Shown here piece by piece: positions 47,726 through 56,742 of a DNA stretch of 64,000 bases. The translations under genes were made by a program, and so were the position numbers. Source of the DNA: Candidatus Fermentibacteraceae bacterium (GTDB lineage: Bacteria > Fermentibacterota > Fermentibacteria > Fermentibacterales > JCC-6); contig JADGDO010000005.1 of NCBI GenBank assembly GCA_016744855.1, positions 1 to 64,000 on the forward strand, in the 5' to 3' direction. The notes under the pieces were generated by a model. The model was not told the origin of the DNA. It saw only the letters and a list, made by a program, of their open reading frames with translations, and searched no databases. How positions within the stretch are numbered: the first letter of the stretch is position 1; each line of letters starts with the position of its first letter.

Positions 47726-49798
47726 TTGGATATTGAAGCCAGAATCAGGCGCCATCCAGTTTTGCCACCTCTTCCAGACAGCTGGGTGAAATTCACCTTT
47801 AATGGAAGAGACATGGTGGGCAGAACAGGTGAGATGGTTTCCTCGGCAGTGTTTGCCAACGGCGAACACATTTTCGGTCATCACAGCAAAGACGACGGGG
47901 CACAGGGAATTTACTGTGCAAACGGACAATGTTCACAGTGTACGCTACTTATAAATGGCGTTCCACTTAAAAGCTGCATTGTACCTCTTGAGGAAGGGAT
48001 GGTTGTTCGTTCTGTTGAAGGACTACCTGATCTTGAGAACACCGAACCACCTTCCGTCAGCCCCCCGGAGAATATCAGTACAGATGTCTTGATTATTGGT
48101 GCGGGTCCTTCGGGTATGGCAGCGGCAAAAGAACTCGGTACTCACGGTTTTGATGTTATTCTTGTTGATGACAAGGACAGACTTGGCGGTAAACTTGTTC
48201 TTCAGACACACAAATTTTTTGGTTCAGAAGAAGATTGCCGTGCTGGGATTCGAGGAACAAGAATAGCAGAAATTCTTGCCGGTGAAATTCAGAACAGCAA
48301 AGGAATAGATGTTTGGCTCGAGTCAGTTGCTCTTGCAGTTTTCAGTGATGGAACAGTTGGTATCCGAAAAACTGATGGTTACAAAATAGTAAAACCGAAA
48401 TATCTTCTTGTTGCTGCCGGTGCCAGGGAGAAGTCTCTGCCTTTCCCAGGATGTACTATTCCCGGAGTCTACGGAGCTGGAGCATTCCAGACTCTCGTTA
48501 ACAGAGATCAGATCAGATGTTCTGAGCGAATTTTTATTCTCGGAGGCGGTAATGTGGGCTTAATCGGAGCCTATCATGCCTTGCAGGCCGGAATGACGGT
48601 TGTGGGTCTCGCCGAGGGAATGGCTTCCTGTGGTGGATACAAGGTTCATGCCGACAAAATTGTGAGAATGGGTGTACCGGTTTATACCAGACATACTGTT
48701 CTTGCGGCTCACGGGGAAGAAAATCTTGAAAGTGTTACAATTTCAGAAATAGATGAAAATTTCACTCCGATCCCGGGCACAGAAAAAAACTTCAAAGTAG
48801 ATACTCTTCTTGTTGCGGTGGGTTTGAGTTCTGTTAACGAGTTCCATGCTAAAGCAGTTGAATACGGAATCCCTTCAATGCTTACCGGAGATTCTGAAGA
48901 GATAGCCGAAGCCAGTGCAGCAATGTTCAGTGGAAGAATCTGTGGCAGAAAAATAGCAGATACACTTAATGGAGAATCAGAGAATACACCCCCAGAATGG
49001 CTCGAGAAGGCTGATATTTTGAAGAGCCCTGGCGGAGCTGTAGAGGAATATGTCGTTTCCGACATCAAGACTGGAGTCTTTCCTGTCATACACTGTTATC
49101 AGGAGATTCCATGCAATCCATGTATGACAGTCTGTCCGAAGGGATTGATTACAACTGCAGGTCATCCGATAATGGGATTACCGAAGTACCATGATGGATG
49201 CATTGGTTGTAAAAAATGTGTTGCTATCTGCCCAGGTCTTGCTGTTTCTCTTGTCGACTACCGAAAAAACAGTGAGTTTCCTACAGTAACAATCCCTTGG
49301 GAACTTGGAGACTGGACTCTTGAGGAAGGTCAGACTGTTGTTCTTACAGAATGGCAGGGGAGTCCCCTCGGTGAGGGTACTGTTCTCGGTTTGAAAAATG
49401 CACCGGGTTATCCTTCAACCATGCTTCTCGATATTCAGGTTCCGGAGAACATTGCTAACAGGGTTGCTGGTGTTAGAGTTCAAGAACCCAAGGTTACAAT
49501 TACAGAGGAAACTATCCCTGAGATACCTATTCCTGATGATGCAATTGTCTGCCGTTGCGAAAGAGTTACCGCTGGAGAAATAAGAGAGCTGCTTCGAGAA
49601 GGTGTCAGAGATATGAACGAACTGAAAGCAAGAACAAGAGCAGGTTTCGGAGCTTGTGGTGGAAAAACATGCAAAACTCTTATACCGCGAGTTATCAGAT
49701 CTGAAGGTATTAACCCTGACGAAGTGACAGAATTTACAGAGCGACCTCTTTTTGCTGAAACCCGATTGGGTATTTTCTGCGGAAAGGAGGAAGAGTAA
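47726..49798 (+). CDS. Multi-domain iron-sulfur/FAD oxidoreductase, sarcosine oxidase alpha-like (amino-acid dehydrogenase subunit)
   Basis: Start TTG at 47726 is preferred because AAGGAG lies 7 bases upstream. About 690 residues. An N-terminal [2Fe-2S] domain has Cys64, Cys69, Cys72 and Cys84 (GIYCANGQCSQC). A FAD/NAD(P) disulfide-reductase-type domain starts VLIIGAGPSGMAAAKELG. A double [4Fe-4S] domain follows (CNPCMTVCPKG and GCIGCKKCVAICPG). A C-terminal BFD-like [2Fe-2S] domain is CRCERVTAGEIRELL with FGACGGKTC. The domain order fits the large subunit of anaerobe-type proline, hydroxyproline, opine or sarcosine dehydrogenases. The next gene supplies the DAO subunit, overlapping by one base. 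Confidence 0.9.
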   Translation: MDIEARIRRHPVLPPLPDSWVKFTFNGRDMVGRTGEMVSSAVFANGEHIFGHHSKDDGAQGIYCANGQCSQCTLLINGVPLKSCIVPLEEGMVVRSVEGLPDLENTEPPSVSPPENISTDVLIIGAGPSGMAAAKELGTHGFDVILVDDKDRLGGKLVLQTHKFFGSEEDCRAGIRGTRIAEILAGEIQNSKGIDVWLESVALAVFSDGTVGIRKTDGYKIVKPKYLLVAAGAREKSLPFPGCTIPGVYGAGAFQTLVNRDQIRCSERIFILGGGNVGLIGAYHALQAGMTVVGLAEGMASCGGYKVHADKIVRMGVPVYTRHTVLAAHGEENLESVTISEIDENFTPIPGTEKNFKVDTLLVAVGLSSVNEFHAKAVEYGIPSMLTGDSEEIAEASAAMFSGRICGRKIADTLNGESENTPPEWLEKADILKSPGGAVEEYVVSDIKTGVFPVIHCYQEIPCNPCMTVCPKGLITTAGHPIMGLPKYHDGCIGCKKCVAICPGLAVSLVDYRKNSEFPTVTIPWELGDWTLEEGQTVVLTEWQGSPLGEGTVLGLKNAPGYPSTMLLDIQVPENIANRVAGVRVQEPKVTITEETIPEIPIPDDAIVCRCERVTAGEIRELLREGVRDMNELKARTRAGFGACGGKTCKTLIPRVIRSEGINPDEVTEFTERPLFAETRLGIFCGKEEE

Positions 49799-50934
49799 TG
49801 TATGACGTTATCGTTATAGGATCAGGTTCCGTTGGAACCCCAACGGCAATGTCTCTTGCTGCAAGGGGTGTCAAAACTCTTGTTATTGATTCTGGAAAAT
49901 CCGCCGGGCAGGGAAACAACAAGTGTGCAATCGGTGGTATTAGGGCTACGCACAGCGACCCCGCCAAGGTAGCACTGAGTCTTCACTCGTTGCGAACATT
50001 TGCGAGCTGGGAGGAAATTCACGGAGATAGCATCGGATGGCATATGGGAGGTTACACATTTGTAGCCTACACCGAAGCCATCGCCGAATCTCTGAGGCAG
50101 ATGATCCCATTGCAGCAGAAGGCCGGCCTGAACATCAAGTGGTGTACTCCTGAAGAAATAGCTGAAATTGTTCCTGGAATCAGAAAAGAAGGTCTTATCG
50201 GTGGAACATTCTCACCGGAAGACGGAAGCGCCAGCCCTATGGAGAGTGCCTTTGCTTTCCATCGACAGGCAGTAAAAAACGGTGCTGAATTTCTTTTCGG
50301 TGAAACTGTTATCTCAATTGAAAAGAACACAGAGTTCACCGTTGTTACAGACAAAGGCAGCTATTCTTCGGCGAAAGTGATTAACTGTGCCGGTTCTTTC
50401 GGGCGTGAAGTAGGTGCTATGCTGAACGTTGACCTTCCTGTCTATCCTGATATGCATGAAGCTGGAATCACAGAGCCCGTTAAGCGCTTTTTCGAACCTA
50501 TGGTGGTTGATATAAGTAAGGCTGTTGGCAGCGCTAACTACTATTTTTATCAGTACAGCTCGGGGCAGATCGTTTTCTGCATTACTCCGGACCCACCACA
50601 GCTCGGTACAGGAACTGATGAAACATCTACTTTCCTTCCCCAGGTTGCAAGTAGAATGGTGAAACTGTATCCAAGGCTTGCTAACATCAAAATCAGAAGA
50701 ACATGGCGTGGGTGTTACCCTCAGACACCGGACGGTTCTCCTATTATTGGTGAGGTTGGGCCAGAAGGATTCCTTGTTGCAGTTGGGATGTGCGGCCAAG
50801 GCTATATGCTCGGGCCCGGTGTTGGCGAGGTTCTTGCAAGACTTGTTACAGGACAATCTACTGAAGAGGACCTTATGGTACTTGACTCTATGAAACTTCA
50901 CAGGGGGTTCAGCGGTACCGAAGCTCTGAAATAG
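49798..50934 (+). CDS. DAO-family FAD-dependent amino-acid oxidoreductase (sarcosine oxidase beta-like)
   Basis: ATG at 49798 overlaps the previous stop (TAATG) and follows AAAGGAGGAAGA. 378 residues. The N-terminal FAD motif is DVIVIGSGSVGTPTAMSLA (2-20), the KCAIGGIRATHSD segment follows, and a C-terminal PQTPDGSPIIGEVG and AVGMCGQGYMLGPGVGEVLA pattern is typical of DAO-family enzymes (sarcosine oxidase beta, proline and hydroxyproline dehydrogenases). With the preceding subunit it likely forms a membrane-free dehydrogenase oxidising an amino or imino acid and passing electrons to a carrier. The substrate is not determinable here. Confidence 0.9.
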   Translation: MYDVIVIGSGSVGTPTAMSLAARGVKTLVIDSGKSAGQGNNKCAIGGIRATHSDPAKVALSLHSLRTFASWEEIHGDSIGWHMGGYTFVAYTEAIAESLRQMIPLQQKAGLNIKWCTPEEIAEIVPGIRKEGLIGGTFSPEDGSASPMESAFAFHRQAVKNGAEFLFGETVISIEKNTEFTVVTDKGSYSSAKVINCAGSFGREVGAMLNVDLPVYPDMHEAGITEPVKRFFEPMVVDISKAVGSANYYFYQYSSGQIVFCITPDPPQLGTGTDETSTFLPQVASRMVKLYPRLANIKIRRTWRGCYPQTPDGSPIIGEVGPEGFLVAVGMCGQGYMLGPGVGEVLARLVTGQSTEEDLMVLDSMKLHRGFSGTEALK

Positions 50935-50950
50935 AATACTTTCCTTGATT

Positions 50951-50981
50951 GGCCGGTCGCAATTATGCGGCCGGCCTTGTT
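50951..50981 (+). terminator. Terminator of the amino-acid dehydrogenase operon
   Basis: GGCCGG (50951-50956) pairs with CCGGCC (50971-50976). CGC/GCG and a T-G pair continue the stem inward to an AATTAT loop. TTGTTG and TATATA follow. Confidence 0.8.
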
Positions 50982-51053
50982 GTATATATATATGTGAGCT
51001 ATCTTATCATCGTGTATTTTTATAGAAACACTAACAATTAAGAGGGATTGCGT

Positions 51054-53456
51054 ATGAGAAGATCAATTTACATTCTGTTTCTGTTGTCATTAATACTGTT
51101 TGCTGGAGAGCTCTCCGTTGTCGTTCCTTTTGACTCAGCAAATTTGAACATTACTCGTGAGGGGATGTATACAGCTGTTACCATTCCTAATATGCCGAGT
51201 ATGTTCACCCCCGGAACACCTGCTCTTCCAATTATGCCGGTCAGAATTGCTCTGCCTACCGGCTGCAAAGCTACTGATGTAGAGATCATTGATGAGAACT
51301 GGGAGGATATTCCAGGTAGGTTTGAAGTACAACCATCCAGCGGCTGCGTGCCTATTTCAGCCGGCGCAACCCAGGTTCAGGCTGAACCCAACAGTCGAAT
51401 TTACACAAGAGACTCCTTTTTCCCGGTTACATCGACAGTTTTAACCAGCTCGAGTGTTTATTGGGGAATTCCCATCGCCTATGTTTCAATACATCCTGTG
51501 AGATGGAATCCCACAACAAAGAACCTGCAGGTTCTTAGAAGTCTTTCTGTAAACGTGCAGTACGAGGAAGACGAGTCAACCAGACTGGTTTCCAGAAGAA
51601 CCGGTGCGAGTGAAGATATGGCAATGGATATCGCACGGAGACTTGTTTTAAATCCTGAAGGTGTGAGTACTTCAGGTGCAGAGATAGTCGCCCCCAGGGA
51701 TCTTAATTATGGACAATATGTGATTATCACACACCCTGATTATGAGTCTCAGGCTCAGGAGCTTGCTGACTGGAAAACTGCTAAAGGTATTCCTGCAAGT
51801 GTTTACACTACAACCTGGGTTGAGGCAAACTACTCTTTTGCTGACCTGCAGCAGGAGATGCGCGCATTTCTTACCGACTGCCGTGATGACGGTACAGACT
51901 ATGTTCTCATTTTCGGAGATGATGACAAAGTTGAATGTCGTGACGCACTACTCGTAGGAAGCGCCAGTTACACCGAAGAAGCTCCAGCAGACTTGTATTT
52001 TGTCGACATCAACGACACTGCCCCGGGGGCAGATCTGTGGAACTCTAATGGCAACAACGTATGGGGAGAAGTGCCATATCCATATCAGTCTCCACAGCCT
52101 TCCAACTATGATCAGGTTGATTACCATCCGGATCTCTGGGTCGGAAGAGCAAGTGTTAATTCTGTTTCCGAAGCAGACATTTTTGTAGACAAGGTTTTCA
52201 TATACGAAAGAATACAGTCTGTTGATTATTTCGAGACTGCCCCTGTAGAACTTCGTATTGGCTACTCAACTGGCCTTCTCTTTTCCGCTCAGAATATCTG
52301 GGGTTATTCCGATGCCGAGTCCATTGGAACCTTCCTCCCCTCAGCTGAGTGGGAAGAAGAGAAGTGCTATGAGTTTACCGGCACCAACAGTTATCAGAAT
52401 ACAATCGACATGATCGATGCTGGTCCTCATCATGTTTTTCACGCAAGCCACGGTGCACAGACATCAATGTGGACTTCGGCAAACAGCAGTTATACAACTG
52501 CACACATTATGGCTCAGACAAATATTTCCAGTGGCAACCTTCCAGCAATCTGGCAATCTATTTCATGTCTAATCGGTCAGCTTGATGGATATGAATGCTG
52601 CGGAGATGCCTGGTTGAATTCACCCAATGGTGGTGGCTTCGGTAACTTCAACAGCCGTGAAGGCTGGGGAAACTTTGCCGGTCCATGCACAGGACCAAGC
52701 CAGATGCTTTGCATAAGATTTTACCAGGATCACTGGGACAATGATATCTATAATCTCGGAATAGCACATGGAACCAGCATGGATTTTTACAGTCCTCCTG
52801 ACAGCATATACATGGATTGGTGCTTGAAAGAATACAATCTATTTGGTGATCCTGAGCTCCCAATGTGGACCGAAGTCGCAGCAGATCTTACCGTTTCGCA
52901 TGTTTCCTCAATCAGTGGCAATACACCGGTAAACTTTACCGTAACATCCGGTGGAAACCCAGTTGAGAATGCCAGAGTATGCATACAAAAGGGTGATTGG
53001 AAAACTGGTGAAACCTATGTTGTAGGGTACACCGATGTTTCCGGTCAGGTCAGCCTCTACGCAACACCTGCAACCACCGGCACAATAAATGCAACAGTGT
53101 GGGCTAGAAATCACATCTCCTATCAGGGATCCATATCCGTCACCGGTGTTGGTATTTCCGAAACCAACTCTCCGGTAACAGTAAACTCATTCAACCCAGT
53201 CAGCCCTAACCCTACTACAGAAACTGCTATGCTTTCATTCAGCCTTGCATCCTCCTCTGTAGTCTCTCTTGAAGTTTATGATCTTGGCGGAAGAATTGTT
53301 ACGACAATCGCGAATGAACTGATGCAGTCCGGCAGCCACAGTATCGTCTGGGATCTTTCTAATGCTTCCGGAGCAGCAGTTCCTGCAGGAGTATATCATG
53401 TAAGACTCAACACAGCGGACTACTCTGAAGTAAATCCTGTGATGGTTCTCAGATAA
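51054..53456 (+). CDS. C25 (gingipain-like) secreted cysteine peptidase with sorting domain, second copy
   Basis: The start is chosen at ATG 51054 with AGAGGG 7 bases upstream; a TTG at 51048 is too close to that site. 800 residues. Signal peptide (RRSIYILFLLSLILFAGEL), then a C25 propeptide whose opening VVPFDSANLNI matches the first copy's VPFSSADVNI. The catalytic His and Cys are in VFHASHGAQTSM and IWQSISCLIGQLDG. The last ~85 residues are a FlgD/type IX-like sorting domain (NPVSPNPTTETAMLSFSLAS to NPVMVLR), and both paralogs end MVLR. Similar throughout to the gene at 41979-44351, so an old duplication. Probably secreted, with different substrate loops. Confidence 0.92.
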   Translation: MRRSIYILFLLSLILFAGELSVVVPFDSANLNITREGMYTAVTIPNMPSMFTPGTPALPIMPVRIALPTGCKATDVEIIDENWEDIPGRFEVQPSSGCVPISAGATQVQAEPNSRIYTRDSFFPVTSTVLTSSSVYWGIPIAYVSIHPVRWNPTTKNLQVLRSLSVNVQYEEDESTRLVSRRTGASEDMAMDIARRLVLNPEGVSTSGAEIVAPRDLNYGQYVIITHPDYESQAQELADWKTAKGIPASVYTTTWVEANYSFADLQQEMRAFLTDCRDDGTDYVLIFGDDDKVECRDALLVGSASYTEEAPADLYFVDINDTAPGADLWNSNGNNVWGEVPYPYQSPQPSNYDQVDYHPDLWVGRASVNSVSEADIFVDKVFIYERIQSVDYFETAPVELRIGYSTGLLFSAQNIWGYSDAESIGTFLPSAEWEEEKCYEFTGTNSYQNTIDMIDAGPHHVFHASHGAQTSMWTSANSSYTTAHIMAQTNISSGNLPAIWQSISCLIGQLDGYECCGDAWLNSPNGGGFGNFNSREGWGNFAGPCTGPSQMLCIRFYQDHWDNDIYNLGIAHGTSMDFYSPPDSIYMDWCLKEYNLFGDPELPMWTEVAADLTVSHVSSISGNTPVNFTVTSGGNPVENARVCIQKGDWKTGETYVVGYTDVSGQVSLYATPATTGTINATVWARNHISYQGSISVTGVGISETNSPVTVNSFNPVSPNPTTETAMLSFSLASSSVVSLEVYDLGGRIVTTIANELMQSGSHSIVWDLSNASGAAVPAGVYHVRLNTADYSEVNPVMVLR

Positions 53457-53475
53457 CTGTAAATCAATTGCTTGA

Positions 53476-53511
53476 ATGGGAGAGGGTCATGCCCTCTCCC
53501 ATTCTTTTTTT
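53476..53511 (+). terminator. Terminator after the second C25 peptidase gene
   Basis: GGGAGAGGG (53478-53486) pairs perfectly with CCCTCTCCC (53492-53500), extended by AAT-ATT pairs, followed by CTTTTTTT. Confidence 0.93.
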
Positions 53512-53573
53512 CAGGGCTGCTTGCCCATTTCTGTTTAAATTAGCATAGTGTGGAAAATGAAATGGAGAGTAAA

Positions 53574-53987
53574 ATGAGATCTATCCTGATAACTGTTCTT
53601 CTGCTCCTTCTTCCACTGACTGCTCTTTCTTATCCGTTCATGGTTGGAGCAAGGCTCTCCACTCCGCAGATAGCATCTGTTTCTCTAACATACAGACCCG
53701 CTGATCTGTGGTTTGTACAGGTTGAGCCGGGAGTTGCCGGTGGGAAAGCTGCACTGGGAATAGGTGGCAGTTGGGATTACATGTTCGGAATAGCTCTTAA
53801 GAGTTCTCTTCTATATACATGGGGAAATCCGATGGGTGACACTCAGCCAAAGCAGACATACGCAGGTGGTGAGGGTGTTATCATGGTTTCCGGTATTAAT
53901 CTTACATTTGGTCTTTACGGACATATTGATGGAGATGATAAGGAAAAGGATATGCTTGTATCTGTTGGAGCGGGACTGGGATTTTAA
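53574..53987 (+). CDS. Small secreted or outer-membrane beta-barrel-like protein
   Basis: ATG at 53574 is chosen because GGAGAG lies just upstream and it opens a signal peptide (MRSILITVLLLLLPLTALSYP). About 137 residues. The mature part alternates hydrophobic and polar residues (FVQVEPGVAGGKAALGIGGS, INLTFGLYGHID) and ends in GAGLGF, a C-terminal Phe as in outer-membrane barrels. Too short for a full eight-stranded barrel with long loops, but possible. I do not recognise the family. It is convergent with the gamma-glutamylcyclotransferase gene, two bases apart. Confidence 0.65.
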   Translation: MRSILITVLLLLLPLTALSYPFMVGARLSTPQIASVSLTYRPADLWFVQVEPGVAGGKAALGIGGSWDYMFGIALKSSLLYTWGNPMGDTQPKQTYAGGEGVIMVSGINLTFGLYGHIDGDDKEKDMLVSVGAGLGF

Positions 53988-53989
53988 AC

Positions 53990-54478
53990 TCAGTTGTAGA
54001 TTGACAACTCTTGATTTCTTCTTTCAGAATTCATATCTGACACCGTTTCGACTTCATCGATCCTCTGGATATAATCTGAAGGCAAACTGTTTTCCAAAGC
54101 CCCTACGAGAACATGTTGTTTGTACCATGCGAAGGGTTTCAGTGATGGATTAATGCTGATTGCGTAGTAGGTGAAAGCATCAACAGATTTGTTCCCCATA
54201 GCTACGGTAACTGTTTTTATACTGTAGCCAAAACCAAGTCCTTCAATTCCGTCAAGAATTGGTTTCTGCGATTCTTCGATTTCATACACTACCCCCAGAA
54301 TGAAGTCATCCGGGTCGCCGGTATAAAGGATGTCACACTTTGCACTACCATCAGATTCACTCGCTTTATGGAAGCAGAGCCGGTGCTCTCTGAGTTCAGC
54401 AACACCTATTTTCATCGCGCGAATTCTTTGCAGAAGCCGTTTTGCTGACATATTCGACCCGTAAGAGAAATAAAGCAC
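53990..54478 (-). CDS. Gamma-glutamylcyclotransferase-like protein
   Basis: A 162-residue cytosolic protein. GTG at 54478 follows AAGGAG. The family opening LYFSYGSNMSAKRLLQR is at 2-18, with HRLCFHK, GVVYEIEESQKPILDGIEG (catalytic Glu region near the end) and the C-terminal SLKPFAWYKQHVLVGALENS and LPSDYIQRI. These enzymes release 5-oxoproline from gamma-glutamyl peptides. With the GCS2 ligase at 17122 it could be part of gamma-glutamyl compound turnover, but the two are far apart. Confidence 0.87.
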   Translation of the reverse strand: MLYFSYGSNMSAKRLLQRIRAMKIGVAELREHRLCFHKASESDGSAKCDILYTGDPDDFILGVVYEIEESQKPILDGIEGLGFGYSIKTVTVAMGNKSVDAFTYYAISINPSLKPFAWYKQHVLVGALENSLPSDYIQRIDEVETVSDMNSERRNQELSIYN

Positions 54479-54598
54479 ATGACTCCTTGTGGTACAAAAT
54501 TATTACCAATATTGATAACCCGATTTTCCGAATAACAGGTTATTATATAAGAATTCTCCTTCTGTGTCATTTGTATTTAATTCTACTCGGTTTGAAGT

Positions 54599-56713
54599 TC
54601 AGTTAAGACAATATCCAGTTGTATTGATGAAAATTCTCAGACTACCGTCAGAGTTTACGGCAATATCGAGCTTTCCATCCACATTTATATCGATGGCTGT
54701 GATTCCCCAGCTATTAAAAACTCGCGTACCCGACAGCCATGTGACATCTGTGAAAGTGCCGTCACCGTTATTCCTGTAGAGAAATGAGCGTCTGTTTTCC
54801 CAGATACAGGTAATGTAAAGATCAGGTAATCCATCGCAATCAAAATCAGCCCAGGCCGGGTAAGAGTGCGTTTCTTCATAGCGGATACCGGCACTCGCTG
54901 CTCTATCGGTAAATACTCCACTGTTATTCTCCAGTAGCATAGATCGATCTGAAGTAGTGATGTCTCGGGGATGAGCAAGATTAGCAGAAAACAGATCCTG
55001 GTCACCGTCATTGTCGAAATCCCCCCATGCACTGCCGATTGTGTTGCCCCAGCTATTGCTCTTTTCTTCACCGGCAGTGTTCGTTACTGAAGCAATGTCG
55101 GAAAGCGACGAATCGCTGTTCAGCCAGAGAGAATTGGGCTGATTGCGGTAGTTGGAGATGAAGATTTCGTTGTTGCCGTCACCGTCGAAGTCAACAAGGT
55201 CAATATCTCTTCCGCACCATGGTCCTGCAGGAAAGGTAAACAGATCGTATGACTCAGAAAAACTTCCGTCACCGTTGTTTATGTACAGTCGGTCGTTATT
55301 TCCTTCCCCGGTTTTTTCTGGGGTTTCATAGATTGTCATGCATATATCGGGCAGGCCGTCTCTGTTCCAGTCGGGAAATGCAATTCCCTCAACAGGTCCA
55401 GGTGGAGCTGATAGAATGACATGAGAGTACTGCATGGGAATGCTGTCTGTCAGCCAAATTGCCGGTTCTTGCCCTCCAGTTACAATGTCAGCAAATCCAT
55501 CTTGGTTAAGGTCGACTGCCGCTGCTCCATTGCATGGATGATTCAGAATTGTATGCAGTTTCAGCTTATCCCCGGAGTTCTTGTAGATTCTGTCACCGAT
55601 AATAAGATCAGGTATCTCGTCATTGTTCAGGTCCGACCACTCATGTCTAACTCCAGGTACCGGTTCGGTTCCAAAATATTGATCAGTTCTCTCTTCGAAG
55701 ATCGGTCCCGTGTAGGAGTATGAATTTCTTGCTTCTGACATGTATTCGCGGCCGAGGATTTGCCTGAGTAATGCTTCTGCCTCACCTGAATACTTATTGT
55801 TTAGATCTCCTGCAATACAAGCACTGACAAAGAAATCTGTGCTGTTTGTTATCCTGCCGGCCAGAAGAAAGAAGGGAGCCGGTGAATGGAAATCGGATAT
55901 GGGGTAAAGGTCGGATCTAAGGAGTGGTGATACAAATTCAAGGGCTTCGTCAGTATCATCAAGCTGCCATAACGCCTCTGCTTTTCTCATTGTAAGATGA
56001 TTTCGCAGGGCGGGGAAATAGAGGTCAAATTCCTCTGTTGGCATTCCTGGTACAGCCCAGTTGCTGGAAACTGCGAGCCCCTGTGTAGCATATTCAAGCT
56101 CTTCCAACCACATAGAGTCTTCCGATGCCCCTTCTGCTCGTTTGAGCCAGGCTTCCATTGAGTAGGGGCAGTTGTCTGTCCACTCCACAAGTTCCTCTGA
56201 GTTTCGAAGAGAATCAAGCGCAATCATCCTGTATGCGGTACTTGTCCAGTAGGGATGGATGCTGGAGTAGTTGAGAAGAAATGCTTCGGCCAGAATCGCT
56301 CTTTCTGAAGGCTTTTCCCGTGAAGCTCTGGTAATTACTGTTCTGTTAAACAACGTTCGCGCTGAAGAGAAAAGAGCCCCGGATTCAGGATATTCAATAG
56401 AGAGTACAAGAAGAAGGCTGTCTGCGGTGTCGGACAGGACAAGCCTGTATGCGGTATTGGCAGCTTCAGCAATAGCTTCAGAGCTGTGAATCTGATGACC
56501 ATGGCTTTCAAGAAAACTGAGATATAGTGGAACCGCTTCGTCACTTTTCTTTTCTTCCAGGCTTTGGAAGAAACTGATAATACTTGTTTCATCCAAGTTT
56601 TTTATGAGGTTAATCCCGAACTGAATTTCGGGTGCAGCTATGGCAGAGATGATACCGTACATAAAGAAAATAAGTATATTCATATTTAGCAATAATCTAG
56701 TATTTTTAGCCAT
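54599..56713 (-). CDS. Secreted FG-GAP/VCBS repeat protein with helical N-terminal domain
   Basis: ATG at 56713 is favoured over Met at 56683 because it keeps Lys/Arg before the hydrophobic stretch (RLLLNMNILIFFMYGIISAIAA). No clear ribosome binding site is seen. About 704 residues. Residues ~30-330 are helical and TPR-like (LYLSFLESHGHQIHSSEAIA). The rest has seven FG-GAP/VCBS Ca-binding repeats with cores such as DLNNDEIPDLIIG, DLNQDGFADIVTG, DWNRDGLPDI, DFDGDGNNEIFIS, DFDNDGDQDLFSA, DFDCDGLPDLYIT and DINVDGKLDIAVN. It ends without the FlgD-like sorting domain seen in the other secreted proteins. The role is probably envelope or surface binding. Confidence 0.8.
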   Translation of the reverse strand: MAKNTRLLLNMNILIFFMYGIISAIAAPEIQFGINLIKNLDETSIISFFQSLEEKKSDEAVPLYLSFLESHGHQIHSSEAIAEAANTAYRLVLSDTADSLLLVLSIEYPESGALFSSARTLFNRTVITRASREKPSERAILAEAFLLNYSSIHPYWTSTAYRMIALDSLRNSEELVEWTDNCPYSMEAWLKRAEGASEDSMWLEELEYATQGLAVSSNWAVPGMPTEEFDLYFPALRNHLTMRKAEALWQLDDTDEALEFVSPLLRSDLYPISDFHSPAPFFLLAGRITNSTDFFVSACIAGDLNNKYSGEAEALLRQILGREYMSEARNSYSYTGPIFEERTDQYFGTEPVPGVRHEWSDLNNDEIPDLIIGDRIYKNSGDKLKLHTILNHPCNGAAAVDLNQDGFADIVTGGQEPAIWLTDSIPMQYSHVILSAPPGPVEGIAFPDWNRDGLPDICMTIYETPEKTGEGNNDRLYINNGDGSFSESYDLFTFPAGPWCGRDIDLVDFDGDGNNEIFISNYRNQPNSLWLNSDSSLSDIASVTNTAGEEKSNSWGNTIGSAWGDFDNDGDQDLFSANLAHPRDITTSDRSMLLENNSGVFTDRAASAGIRYEETHSYPAWADFDCDGLPDLYITCIWENRRSFLYRNNGDGTFTDVTWLSGTRVFNSWGITAIDINVDGKLDIAVNSDGSLRIFINTTGYCLN

Positions 56714-56742
56714 TTGTACCAAGGGAAAGTCTTAGAATTAAG

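Noticed and set aside
50314-50901. A 195-residue minus-strand open frame within the DAO gene
   Set aside because: It is antisense to a conserved flavoprotein and has no ribosome binding site.
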